Notes under the pieces: generated by a model | Told to the model about the DNA's origin: nothing | What the model saw: only the letters and a program-made list of their open reading frames with translations | Databases searched by the model: none | Source of the DNA: UBA6055 sp965203755 | GTDB taxonomy: Bacteria > Chloroflexota > Anaerolineae > Aggregatilineales > Phototrophicaceae | Assembly (NCBI GenBank): GCA_965203755.1 | Contig: OZ241910.1 | Location: forward strand, 3,105,406-3,169,405 | DNA length: 64,000 bases | Direction of reading: 5' to 3' | Position numbers and translations under genes: made by a program | Shown here: positions 43,255-51,849 of the stretch, piece by piece | Position numbering within the stretch: position 1 is the first letter of the stretch | Layout: every line of letters begins with the position of its first letter

Positions 43255-43616
43255 CCTGGTGGTGTTTTGACCGCGAGGATATTGACGCGCTTGACTTGGT
43301 TGATACACTCAAAGCCAGTGGCTATTCAGCGGTGGAACTAGCGCCGGCGGACAAATTCCAAATGGTGGCTGACCAAGGTTTGAAAATCGCAGCCGACCGC
43401 CTGCATGAATCCATTGAACGAGGAATCAACAGCCCCGAACATTGGGATCTTATCAAGGGTCAGGCTGAAAACAGCTTGAAGCTGGCACAGCAATGGGATA
43501 TCCCCAATTTGATTGTCTTCAGTGGCTATGTCGGTCAAGAGTTTATCCCTACGGGTAATTGGAAAGCGGCGCTCCAGCAGGCTTATGATGTCTGCCATAT
43601 TATCGACTTGACATGA
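43233..43616 (+). pseudogene. Truncated hydroxypyruvate isomerase-like TIM-barrel gene
   Basis: 127 residues from ATG 43233 (AAGGGG upstream), starting inside the end of recJ. The N-terminus 'QSVAWWCFDRED' with 'LKASGYSAVELAP' matches the sugar isomerase/AP-endonuclease 2 family such as hydroxypyruvate isomerase (Hyi). 'NLIVFSGYVGQ' corresponds to the central strand carrying a substrate-binding turn. Family members have about 250-270 residues; this one ends after strand 4 or so, before the metal-binding Glu, Asp and His residues. The end overlaps the convergent EamA gene by 17 bases. It is probably a remnant cut by a rearrangement that placed the EamA gene here, and so inactive. Confidence 0.65.
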
Positions 43617-44529
43617 AGCGAAAGCTGGGACGCCATCTGTTCCGCTTTTGCTGATATTCCTGTAGCAAGGCGATGCCGCTGATAATGACGACCATGCCGA
43701 AGATCATGGTAGCGGTGATTTCTTCTCCCAGCGCCAGCACACCGCCAATTCCGGCAACAATCGGAACGACATAGGTCGCCATAACGGCAGATGTCGCTCC
43801 GAAACGTTTGATGTTATAGAAGGACAGCATCAAGCCCATGAAAGTGCCTACAATCGCGGCATACAGCAGCCCAAAAACGCCAGCTTCGGTGACCGCGCTC
43901 ATGTCAAAACCCACCGTCAGCAGCGAGAAGGGCACCATGACCATTCCGGCCGAAAAGATGCGAATACTGGCGACATCATAGGCATCGTACCCCCGCAGAT
44001 ACTTGCGGGCATAGATAATCATCAGCGAGCTAAACACCATTCCGATGCCGACTAGGATATAGCCGGTTGGCACGGCTTCGTCTATATCGGGCAGGCCATT
44101 CTCGCCACTGGCCGCCAGCAGAACAGCGCCGCCCAATGCCAAGCCCACACCAACGAATCGGCGCCAGTTCAAGAGTTCGTCCGGCAGCAGAAAATGCGCC
44201 AAAATGACGGTCAAAGCCGGTGCAGTGGTCAGCAGCAATGATGAAACACCGCTTGATTGATATTGGAGCGAGGCAACAACACAGGTCATCGGAACAGCAG
44301 TGCCAAAGACGCCCAACAGACTGGCGCGTTTCCACAATTTTAGATCGCGCGGCAAGCTTCGCCCGGCGACCAGCCAATAAATCACCAGCGATATCAGACT
44401 GGCAATGACCATTCGCAAACCAATGTAGGTGGTCGGGTCATACTGCCCAACGCTGAAACGCGATGCCACCAGTGAAGAGCCAAAGAAAAAGCCAAGCAGG
44501 ATGATATAGGGGAGCGCTTTAATACTCAA
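43600..44529 (-). CDS. EamA/DMT-family transporter
   Basis: About 309 residues and ten hydrophobic segments in two EamA repeats: first 'ILLGFFFGSSLVASRFSVGQYDP' (key residues G-S-S-x-x-A-S-R-F) and 'SLQYQSSGVSSLLLTTAPALTVILAHFLL'-like third to fourth helices; second 'GYILVGIGMVFSSLMIIYARKYL' and 'FGATSAVMATYVVPIVAGIGGVLALGE'-like. Such proteins export or import small metabolites such as amino acids; the substrate cannot be told. The TTG at 44529 has AGGA at good spacing; an in-frame GTG at 44580 adds 17 residues without a ribosome-binding site. Its 3' end covers the stop of the truncated isomerase. Confidence 0.85.
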   Translation of the reverse strand: MSIKALPYIILLGFFFGSSLVASRFSVGQYDPTTYIGLRMVIASLISLVIYWLVAGRSLPRDLKLWKRASLLGVFGTAVPMTCVVASLQYQSSGVSSLLLTTAPALTVILAHFLLPDELLNWRRFVGVGLALGGAVLLAASGENGLPDIDEAVPTGYILVGIGMVFSSLMIIYARKYLRGYDAYDVASIRIFSAGMVMVPFSLLTVGFDMSAVTEAGVFGLLYAAIVGTFMGLMLSFYNIKRFGATSAVMATYVVPIVAGIGGVLALGEEITATMIFGMVVIISGIALLQEYQQKRNRWRPSFRFMSSR

Positions 44530-44580
44530 TGGAAATATCCTGGATGATGCCGCCAAACCCCTGAAGTATACACCAAACAC

Positions 44581-45022
44581 CTATCACACAAAAGATTTTC
44601 AAGGTCTGTCCGGATTACTGCTTAAGAAGGCATTTTTATTCTGTAAAATGATCTATATTCAAAGTGGGTTTCCGTTTTGTGGACAGTGCGCGAATACCGG
44701 CCAACGGGCTGGGACAAGTTCGGCTGGATACCTCTGGGACACTCGGACGGAGCTTCATCTGCATTAAGATGCTGCTGACCGATAAAGTCGGCTAGTGTTT
44801 GCGGGCGGGTGTAGTCAGGCAACGGTTGCGACGCTTGTGACGTGGCGCGGCTTTCTAGTATGTTGGCTTGTGATTGCCGTTATTATAACATGTCACCGCT
44901 GGATTCTTTACTACAGGAGCACGAAAAGGATACAGAAGTTTCATATTTAGTATTGTGCCAAGAATTGTAATAAATTAAGATAATGCGATAATTCGCTATC
45001 TTTGCTTATAAGGGGGTTGCTT
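44581..45022. other. Gene-poor gap with AT-rich right half
   Basis: This 442-base stretch has no intact gene. The left part holds a short minus-strand fragment resembling the start of an AAA ATPase (see 44622-44822). The right half, from about 44880, becomes AT-rich with several TATAAT-like and TTGTAA-like words and probably contains the promoter for the DUF262 protein. No tRNA or att-like repeat was recognised. Confidence 0.6.
44622..44822 (-). pseudogene. Possible remnant of a RarA/RuvB-type AAA ATPase N-terminus
   Basis: A 66-codon frame begins 'PDYTRPQTLADFIGQQHLNAD'-like (key residues R-P-x-T-L-x-D-F-I-G-Q-x-H-L), which closely resembles the N-terminal motif of RarA/MgsA and RuvB ATPases. 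The remaining 45 residues show no relation to either family and no Walker motif. It may be a scrap of a disrupted gene beside the AT-rich defence gene, or a chance likeness. Confidence 0.3.
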
Positions 45023-47077
45023 ATGCGGGTACCTAAGATCGATGTTGGGCGGAAAGGGCTCGGTACATTAATATCAGAGATTGGGCAAGGTTATATCCGG
45101 ATCCCGAGGTTTCAAAGGGAGTTTGTTTGGAATCGAAGTCTTATTATCAAGTTACTAGATAGTATGTACAATGAATATCCGATTGGCACGATATTCTTGT
45201 GGGATGCACCAGTAGAACATAATCATTTACTTAGGAACATCGAAGAGTTGGGGCAACCGCCTCTGTCGAAGAAGCAAGGTTACAAGTTCATTCTTGACGG
45301 ACAGCAGAGACTGACATCTCTTTATGCAGTGATAAGAGGCCTACAGATAGGGGGCGAAGATTATAGCAAGATTGTTGTTGATTTGGCCAACCATAGTGAT
45401 ATAAGGTCTTCCTTTGTCTATCAACGACCAGATAACAAGCGTTGGGTATCCGTTAGTGATTTGTTGGCATCAGATCCATTTATCATCTATAATAATTTGC
45501 CGGATGATATGGCCAAGAAACGATTTACCGAGTTTCGTAGTGCCTTGAATGATTATCCATTTTCAGTAGTGACGGTAGGTGATATGAACATTGAGGACGC
45601 AATAGAAATATTTGAACGAATAAATAGACAAGGTCGCAAGCTAACTCGATACGATCTTATTTCAGCCAGTGTTTCAAAATCCTTTGATCTACGAGAGCAT
45701 TCAGAGTCAGATATTATTAACCGGCACAAAAGTGACTTTGGTGAAATCGAGGAAATTAGCATTCCACAAGCCCTAGCATTGAACAAAAAGGGGCGTACTG
45801 ATCACAATACTCAATTAAACCTGACAGCAAAAGATATTCGGAGTGTGTGGAATGATACCGTTAAATGTTTCAGCTTGGCTATAGATTTTGTAAGGAAAAA
45901 TTTGGGTGTAGCTAGAAAAGATTTCCTGCCATACGACGCGATACTTCCAATACTTACACACTATTTCTTTCGAACTGGATCGAAGCCTATCCAATCCTTT
46001 GAGCATCGCCAACAGCTAGAATATTGGTTCTGGCAGAGTGCATTTTCGCAAAGATATACTGACAAGAGTCAGTCTCGCATGAATGAAGACGCATTGTGGA
46101 TAAAGCAACTGATCGACAATGATAAGCCGTTTGTGCAATTGATGATTGCAAGTGAGAATGATCTGATTGATGGTTCAATGGGACGGACAACTTCAGCAAT
46201 CCGAAATGGAATACTCTGCTTATTTAATGTCAAGAAACCTCTGCACTTTGAAAACAGAATGGATCTCGACTTCGCTAGGCAACCGCATCTGAAGTTTACA
46301 AGAGCCGAGAAACACCACATATTTCCCGCCGCTTTTCTACGCGGTCAAGGTTTTGATGCAAGAAAAGTTGACAGTATAGCGAACTTTTGCTTTATACCAG
46401 CTGACCTCAATAAAAACATAGCTGATAAACCTCCTAGCGAATATATGAGGGAAATCCGAAATATGTATGCGAGCAATCGTGAATTTGAAAGTGTAATGCA
46501 AACGCATTTAATTCCGGTTGCTAGTGACTCTGGTATATGGACAGATAACTATGATCGATTCTTGAAGCAACGAGCCAAACTTCTTGTTGAAGAGATAAAG
46601 CGGCTTTGTGGCATTACTCCGCGTGTAGATCCCGAGAAGCGAGATCCGGTCGTTAACGAAATAGAGATTGCACTTCGGGACAAGATTCACGATACACTTA
46701 TAGCGAACGGCCCCAATTACTGGAAGCAGTGTATTCCTGGCGATGTTCGCAAAAGAATTAATGAAGGGATTGAAGAATATGTCGAAAAGACCCCGGGGAC
46801 AAACAAGCGACAATTCGATGACCCGCGCAAAAAATTAGACTTTTGTGACGTATCGGACTACTCGAAGATAATCGTCAACAATAAAAATTGGCAACTCTTT
46901 GGTGGAGTATTTAAGAGCAAGAACGATGGTCAACGTTATCTTAACGACTTCAGAGAATTTCGGGCAGCCTTAAAGCACAATCGAGAAATAGACAGCATAC
47001 TAGATCATCGTGCTCAAGCAGCGATACTGTGGCTTAGAGGTGTGCTTGAGCTAGACCTTAGCGAATTTGGCATTTGA
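45023..47077 (+). CDS. DUF262 + HNH (DUF1524-like) + HEPN-like protein, probable defence effector
   Basis: 684 residues from ATG 45023 (AGGGGG upstream). Residues 1-220 are a DUF262/GmrS-like domain: 'IPRFQREFVWNRSLIIKLLDSM' (key residues Q31-R-E-F, W36) and 'FILDGQQRLTSL' (D92-G-Q-Q-R), the nucleotide-sensing signature of GmrSD, SspE and BrxU proteins. About 420-480 is an HNH nuclease of DUF1524 type: 'EKHHIFPAAFL' (H431, H432) and 'IANFCFIPADLNKNIADKPPSEY' (key residues N, N, P). The C-terminal 150 residues are helical and resemble Swt1-type HEPN domains, with R647-x4-H652 matching the HEPN RNase motif. The gene is much more AT-rich than its neighbours. A single-protein anti-phage nuclease is the likely role; specificity for modified DNA is possible but not shown. 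Confidence 0.8.
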   Translation: MRVPKIDVGRKGLGTLISEIGQGYIRIPRFQREFVWNRSLIIKLLDSMYNEYPIGTIFLWDAPVEHNHLLRNIEELGQPPLSKKQGYKFILDGQQRLTSLYAVIRGLQIGGEDYSKIVVDLANHSDIRSSFVYQRPDNKRWVSVSDLLASDPFIIYNNLPDDMAKKRFTEFRSALNDYPFSVVTVGDMNIEDAIEIFERINRQGRKLTRYDLISASVSKSFDLREHSESDIINRHKSDFGEIEEISIPQALALNKKGRTDHNTQLNLTAKDIRSVWNDTVKCFSLAIDFVRKNLGVARKDFLPYDAILPILTHYFFRTGSKPIQSFEHRQQLEYWFWQSAFSQRYTDKSQSRMNEDALWIKQLIDNDKPFVQLMIASENDLIDGSMGRTTSAIRNGILCLFNVKKPLHFENRMDLDFARQPHLKFTRAEKHHIFPAAFLRGQGFDARKVDSIANFCFIPADLNKNIADKPPSEYMREIRNMYASNREFESVMQTHLIPVASDSGIWTDNYDRFLKQRAKLLVEEIKRLCGITPRVDPEKRDPVVNEIEIALRDKIHDTLIANGPNYWKQCIPGDVRKRINEGIEEYVEKTPGTNKRQFDDPRKKLDFCDVSDYSKIIVNNKNWQLFGGVFKSKNDGQRYLNDFREFRAALKHNREIDSILDHRAQAAILWLRGVLELDLSEFGI

Positions 47078-47103
47078 TTTAGTCAAAGTTTCACAACACA
47101 GAC

Positions 47104-47583
47104 TTAACCCCGAATAATTTTGACGATCTGGTGCAGATGGTCGTTATCGTGGTAGGCGGTCAGCATAAGCTGGTCGTTGAGTGTGAAGCCGCCGCGTTTG
47201 GCGTGATGCGGCCGTTCCCAAATCTTCTCGTCGCCGGGCAGTGAAGTCAAATAGTCGTGGTAGGGAACGCGGCTGCTTTTCCATTGCGTCAGGATATCCA
47301 GGGCATCCTGTTGGGCATAGCCCTTCTCGATAACCAGCGCGTTCGGATTGGGAAAGGATGCAGGGTGATCATCCGTTTCGACAACGCAGCGAGCGCGCTG
47401 ATGAAGGATGGCATCAAAGTCGGCAAGATGACCCAGCACCTCAGAAATCGTCCAGCCATCGCCACCGTCACGGCGGTCAAAGGCAGCTTGGTCAGAGATG
47501 CTCATCACAACATGTTCAATAGTCAGCAGATTTTTCTGCATGGCTTTCAGCTGCCAGTTACGGAACACAGACATAGCTTGCAT
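47104..47583 (-). CDS. DinB/DfsB-family four-helix-bundle protein
   Basis: 159 residues. Helical protein with the DinB_2 pattern of three metal-binding histidines: 'VVMSISDQ' helix, 'WTISEVLGHLADFDAIL' (first His), and 'TAYHDNDHLHQIVKI' (the paired His). Members are metal-dependent proteins, some being thiol (mycothiol, bacillithiol) S-transferases; many have no known function. AGGAG precedes the ATG at 47583. It stands alone between the AT-rich defence gene and the sugar transporter operon. Confidence 0.8.
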   Translation of the reverse strand: MQAMSVFRNWQLKAMQKNLLTIEHVVMSISDQAAFDRRDGGDGWTISEVLGHLADFDAILHQRARCVVETDDHPASFPNPNALVIEKGYAQQDALDILTQWKSSRVPYHDYLTSLPGDEKIWERPHHAKRGGFTLNDQLMLTAYHDNDHLHQIVKIIRG

Positions 47584-47660
47584 AGGAAAATTGCTCCTGA
47601 ACTTGATTGTGCCTGAAATAATACTGCGTTACGCGCTTGGAATGGGATTATGCCATGCGC

Positions 47661-48779
47661 CTATTCAGCGCGGGCGTTTTCCAGCAGCGCCAAGGCACGG
47701 CGGGCAATAGCTTCAGTCGGGTTGGCGCTGGTGCCGGGAGCGCGTTCAACCAGAACTTCAAGGAAGAACTCGTCAATGGCGAAGATGGCAACTGAACCAT
47801 AGAGACCGCGGCCAAGGACATGGGGCTGGGGAAAGTCTTCAATCGTATTCTCGTCTTCAATGCCTTCCCGAATACTCTTGATGCGGTTATAGTGCGCCAG
47901 CGCATCGGCGGCCGAGTCAAAATGCCCGAAGGTCATGTTAAAGGCATTAGCGGTTTGATCCATATAAAAGACGCGGACGGCGGCGCCATTGTCCACGTTT
48001 GGGGGTGTTTCCACCCCGTCAAAACGTGAGAAATCACGGCGCCACTGGGTGTTGGTGATAATTTGATTAGGCATATTGGCAAGCATCGCCTCCAGGACGG
48101 TTGATGAACCGGCATCAGCTGAATCCGGGCTGGCATCAGCTTCAAAGGCGCTGCGATTTTGTTCAAAGAAGCGGATGGTCTCCCTTGAAAGCGGTTCCAG
48201 TGGATTGCCCCGGGTGAATATCTCGATAAACACCTCAATGAAATAATTGTCAATCTGGAAGATCGATACCGAACCATATAAGCCGGCGCCGAAGACATTC
48301 GGCTGTGGAAAATTGTCTTTGGGCTTGCCGGTTTCGAGTACCGAGCGAATATCAAGGATCCGTTCGTAATTGGCGGCCGCTTCTTCAGGAGTGTCAAAAA
48401 CGGCGAAATCGAGGTGCATCAATCCGCCTTCCTGCGTCCTGAAGTAAATACGTTTGCCGGCGGCCGTGCCGCGAATGCCTCGAATCCTGCCAATGCCGTC
48501 TTCGCCGCGCGTATAATCCCGATCCCATTGGACCTCTCCGGCCGGCAGGCTCTTGGGCAGAACTTCAATCAAGGCTTCCAGCGCGAGTTCATTAGGATTT
48601 CCCTTTTCCTCAAAGCCTTCGGGCACAGGCGTCGGCGTAGGGGTGGGCGAAGGTTGGGGCGTGGGGGTAGGTGAGGGCGTAATGTCAAGCGTATCGTCCG
48701 GGCGACAGGCAGAAAAGAACAGCATGGCAATGAGCGCTAAAGCGAGCAAACGAATTCGTTGGGGTGGAGTATGCCTCAT
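47661..48779 (-). CDS. Lipoprotein with two tandem copies of an uncharacterised domain
   Basis: 372 residues. Type II signal peptide with lipobox 'FFSAC' (lipidated C25), then a Thr/Pro-rich linker (TPSPTPTPQPSPTPTPTP) as a wall spacer. Two copies of a domain of about 135 residues follow (roughly 70-205 and 230-372), aligned by matching segments: 'EVQWDRDYTRGED' with 'NTQWRRDFSRFDG', 'DNFPQPNVFGAGLYGSVSIFQID' with 'EDFPQPHVLGRGLYGSVAIFAID' (key residues F-P-Q-P, G-L-Y-G-S-V), and 'YFIEVFIE' with 'FFLEVLVE'. I do not recognise the family. The ATG overlaps the stop of the upstream ABC ATPase by four bases, so it belongs to the sugar transporter operon, perhaps as an accessory surface protein. 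Confidence 0.75.
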   Translation of the reverse strand: MRHTPPQRIRLLALALIAMLFFSACRPDDTLDITPSPTPTPQPSPTPTPTPVPEGFEEKGNPNELALEALIEVLPKSLPAGEVQWDRDYTRGEDGIGRIRGIRGTAAGKRIYFRTQEGGLMHLDFAVFDTPEEAAANYERILDIRSVLETGKPKDNFPQPNVFGAGLYGSVSIFQIDNYFIEVFIEIFTRGNPLEPLSRETIRFFEQNRSAFEADASPDSADAGSSTVLEAMLANMPNQIITNTQWRRDFSRFDGVETPPNVDNGAAVRVFYMDQTANAFNMTFGHFDSAADALAHYNRIKSIREGIEDENTIEDFPQPHVLGRGLYGSVAIFAIDEFFLEVLVERAPGTSANPTEAIARRALALLENARAE

Positions 48780-49582
48780 GATAGATGCACCCCTTCCGTC
48801 GCATACTGTCGCAGGTGATTAGGCACGCTGCCGTCAACAATCATATCAGCGACTTCGTTTTCGGTTACGGCGCTCTTGGGGAAATCGCCAAGTTTTTCCC
48901 CGCGTTCAATAATTGTAAAGCGGTCGGCAACCTCGTAGACATGGCGAATGTTATGCGTGATGAAAATAACGCTCATGCCCTTGGCTTTTGCCGCTCGGGT
49001 GTAGTCAAGCACTTTTTGAGTTTCGCCAACCGAAAGCGCCGAGGTGGGTTCATCCAAAATCAGCAGCTTTTTGCCGAAGTACACCGCCCGCCCGATAGCA
49101 ATCGACTGCCGTTCACCGCCTGACATATTGCCGACGGTCTCTTCTGAATCGCGGATGTGGATGCCGACGTCTCTTAAAGCGTCAATCGATTCAGACGCCA
49201 TTTTTTTCTTGTCAAGGAATCTGAAGGGGCCCACATGATAAGTCGGTTCTTGACCCAGCCAGAAATTGCGGGCAATGCTCATCAAAGGCACTAGCGCAAG
49301 GTCTTGATAGACAGTTTCAATGCCTAGCTCGCGGGCATCATGCGGTGAATGGATGTCAACCGCTTCGCCATCGAAGTAGATTTGCCCGCGGGTGAGACTG
49401 TGAAAGCCGGTCAGCACCTTGATGAGAGTTGATTTGCCGGCGCCGTTGTCACCCAGCAAGCCAACAATTTCCTGTCGGGCAACATGAAAGTCAACCCCCT
49501 GCAATACCTGTACGCTCCCGAAATACTTGTGGATGTTGATCATGTCCACAAGCGCGGCGCTGTTTTTTTGCTTGTATTCCAT
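48776..49582 (-). CDS. Sugar ABC transporter ATP-binding protein (CUT2, single domain, FrcA-like)
   Basis: 268 residues, one ABC cassette: Walker A 'GDNGAGKST', Q-loop 'IETVYQDLALVPLM', signature 'NMSGGERQSIAIG', Walker B 'LLILDEPTSALS', and 'HNIRHVYEVADR' (H-loop). The short single-domain form and the 'GIETVYQDLALV' Q-loop match FrcA-like ATPases of CUT2 sugar transporters. It energises the permease encoded 11 bases upstream and is coupled to the lipoprotein gene downstream by an ATGA overlap. Confidence 0.9.
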   Translation of the reverse strand: MEYKQKNSAALVDMINIHKYFGSVQVLQGVDFHVARQEIVGLLGDNGAGKSTLIKVLTGFHSLTRGQIYFDGEAVDIHSPHDARELGIETVYQDLALVPLMSIARNFWLGQEPTYHVGPFRFLDKKKMASESIDALRDVGIHIRDSEETVGNMSGGERQSIAIGRAVYFGKKLLILDEPTSALSVGETQKVLDYTRAAKAKGMSVIFITHNIRHVYEVADRFTIIERGEKLGDFPKSAVTENEVADMIVDGSVPNHLRQYATEGVHLS

Positions 49583-49593
49583 GCTTCACCTCC

Positions 49594-51699
49594 CTAACTT
49601 CGCTGGGCGCCGCGAACAAAGGTGTTCAAAACGACCGCGGCGATGATAATCACACCGATTGTCCCGGTGAACAGGCGCGACTCGATGCCGACCAGCACCA
49701 GCCCCGTTTGCAGCATGCCAAAAATGAGGGCGCCAAGCAGCGAGCCAACGACGCTGCCATAGCCGCCGGTCAGCAGCGCGCCGCCAATCACGGTCATGGC
49801 GATAACCTCAAGCTCCCATCCGGTGCCTTTTAAGGGGTCAACCCCCGGGTTGCGGGCGGTTTCATAAATGGCGGCGATGCCAGTCAGCACGGCGACAATC
49901 ACAAAGTTTTGCAGCTTGACCCGATCCACATTAACGCCTTGAGCGCGGGCGGCCCCTTCATTGCCGCCGGTGGCGAAAATGCTGTTGCCAAAGGAGGTGC
50001 TGGTGAGGATGACGTGGAAGATGGCTACAAAGATGAACCACCATAAAATCGCCAGGCGCACATTGGCGCTGCGCGGGATTTCGAGATGCAGGAAGTCACC
50101 TTCGGCGCCAATCGACGTGATCCGCCCGTTAAAGAGGTCAAAATAGCCGACTTCCACCATTTCCCCGTTGATGTGATACGAAACAACCATCACCAGCCAG
50201 AGGACAATCGCCGCGATGACCAGAAGAACGACTGCCAGAACCAGCAGACGAACAAGGGCACCGGTGGTGCCAAAGTCGCCATTGTTTTTGCGGATCGACC
50301 AAGCACGAAGGGCCTGGCGATAGAGAACAGGCAAGACGCGCCAGGCGGTGAAAGCAACGATAAGCAGGCCGACGACAGCCAGCGCAACAAATACGATATT
50401 GCTGATCGACATAATCGGCAGGGACTCATGGTGGTCGCTGTAGCGCAGGATGCGGCCGCCGCCAATGGCAACCAGGGTAATGGCGCGAAAGGCGAGCATA
50501 GTCCCCAGGGTGACAATAAAAGAGGGGATTCGGGTTGTAATGAGCAGAACGCCGTTGATTGCGCCCAGTATGAAGGCCATAAAAATGGCCAGCAGCGCCG
50601 CCGGTATCGGGTCAAGCAGACCAAGCACCGGCGCGCCCTGCGTCATAAAGTGCATAAACGAGAGCGCGGTAACGCCCAAAATCGAGCCGACCGACAAATC
50701 AAACTCGCCCGAAATCATCAGATAGGTAACACCGATGGCAATCACGCCTTTGGTGGCGACATTGCTCAAAAACGATGCGATTGAGCTTGGTTCAAGGAAG
50801 AGGTCAGTGGCCATGGTGAAGCCGAGGAAGATGGCGATAAAGCCGATGATGGCGCCGGCGCTGGGCGACTTGGCAAGCTCGGAGCGGATGTACTTGCCCG
50901 GAGTCAGGGCAATCGCCCGCCGCAGCGCGTCCGACTGCTCATCAACCTGGCGCACAAAGGCATAGCCGAATAACCCCGGCAGGAAAAAGAGCAGGCCAGC
51001 CAGCAGTCGATGATTTTCGGCGTCGCGGATAGTGGTTTTTCCGGGATGGAGGGGGACAGCGAAGGCGCCGGCAATCAGCATGAAGATGACCCCGACCCCC
51101 AAAACAGCCAAAATAGCATAGACAAATCGACGCGGCGGGGCGACGATAAAACGAATGCCCGACATGGTTCGCAACGTTTCCAGCGGCGGAATCAAAAAGA
51201 CAAGCAGCGCCAGCAGCGCAATCACAAAGATAAGCAGAAGGCAGATGCCAATCAGCCCCTCACCAATGGATAGAGCAATCGGCGCGATGCCGCCAATCTC
51301 ATTGTTAATCACAGTCCGCAGGTCGATATCCTGGCCGAGCAGCAGTGAAAACTTGAGGCCGACCGGAATAATGACGCTCAACAGGATCATGCCGCCGATG
51401 ATCATGGTAAAAAACAGCATCCATTGCGCCCAGCGCAGGCTGGATTGTTCGCGTTTGAAAAGACCGTAGGCTGTTCGGGCGCATCCAAGCGCGTACAGGA
51501 GGCTGGCGAGAGCGGTGATGATTTCGTAAGGATTAAGGCTGCTGCGTAGGATGTCCGCCCGCTCGCCGAGCGGCATCCAGCCCAAGGCGACCAGGTAAGC
51601 GATAACGACCCCCAGCACAGCAAAGCCAAACATCAGCAGCATAACCAGCCTGCCAATATTTGTCGCTTCTCTTTTACCTTCCAAATAGGCTTGCATCAT
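49594..51699 (-). CDS. Oversized CUT2 sugar ABC permease with extra membrane domain
   Basis: 701 residues, about twice the usual 320-350 of RbsC/FrcC permeases. The C-terminal part (about 280-700) carries BPD_transp_2 motifs: 'GVIAIGVTYLMISGEFDLSVGSI' (key residues S-G-E-F-D-L-S-V-G), 'RIPSFIVTLGTM', 'GNSIFATGGNEGAARAQGVNV' and 'GGALLTGGYGSVVGSLLGA'. It is split by an insertion of roughly 100 residues (about 430-550) with two further hydrophobic helices and an external loop. The N-terminal 275 residues add about six membrane segments without recognised family. The function of the additions is unknown. The ATPase gene follows; the binding-protein gene precedes it after a strong stem-loop. Confidence 0.85.
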   Translation of the reverse strand: MMQAYLEGKREATNIGRLVMLLMFGFAVLGVVIAYLVALGWMPLGERADILRSSLNPYEIITALASLLYALGCARTAYGLFKREQSSLRWAQWMLFFTMIIGGMILLSVIIPVGLKFSLLLGQDIDLRTVINNEIGGIAPIALSIGEGLIGICLLLIFVIALLALLVFLIPPLETLRTMSGIRFIVAPPRRFVYAILAVLGVGVIFMLIAGAFAVPLHPGKTTIRDAENHRLLAGLLFFLPGLFGYAFVRQVDEQSDALRRAIALTPGKYIRSELAKSPSAGAIIGFIAIFLGFTMATDLFLEPSSIASFLSNVATKGVIAIGVTYLMISGEFDLSVGSILGVTALSFMHFMTQGAPVLGLLDPIPAALLAIFMAFILGAINGVLLITTRIPSFIVTLGTMLAFRAITLVAIGGGRILRYSDHHESLPIMSISNIVFVALAVVGLLIVAFTAWRVLPVLYRQALRAWSIRKNNGDFGTTGALVRLLVLAVVLLVIAAIVLWLVMVVSYHINGEMVEVGYFDLFNGRITSIGAEGDFLHLEIPRSANVRLAILWWFIFVAIFHVILTSTSFGNSIFATGGNEGAARAQGVNVDRVKLQNFVIVAVLTGIAAIYETARNPGVDPLKGTGWELEVIAMTVIGGALLTGGYGSVVGSLLGALIFGMLQTGLVLVGIESRLFTGTIGVIIIAAVVLNTFVRGAQRS

Positions 51700-51801
51700 A
51701 AGCTATTTCTCGAATACAACTAATATCATTTGTGAATCCACATCAAAGCGGCATCGCTGATATGCAGGCGAGAGGCTAAAGATTCTTGACGGAATAAAGA
51801 A

Positions 51802-51830
51802 AATGGGCGGGAAGCAGCTTCCCACCCATT
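51802..51830 (-). terminator. Terminator-like stem-loop between CUT2 binding protein and permease
   Basis: On the minus strand AATGGG, one mismatch, GGGAAGC, a short loop, then GCTTCCC, mismatch, CCCATT, followed by TTCTTTATT. It lies 20 bases after the binding-protein stop (51850) and before the permease start (51699). A partially read-through terminator is the simplest reading. Confidence 0.7.
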
Positions 51831-51849
51831 GGAAAAAACCGATTTCGGT

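Noticed and set aside
44640..45022. Possible insertion-sequence ends or att site beside the DUF262 gene.
   Set aside because: No terminal inverted repeats, target duplication or transposase/integrase remnant could be recognised.
50086..50784. 232-codon plus-strand frame inside the oversized permease gene.
   Set aside because: Very hydrophilic, low-complexity product (rich in Asn, Gln, Asp, Lys), which is the expected complement of a hydrophobic membrane protein.
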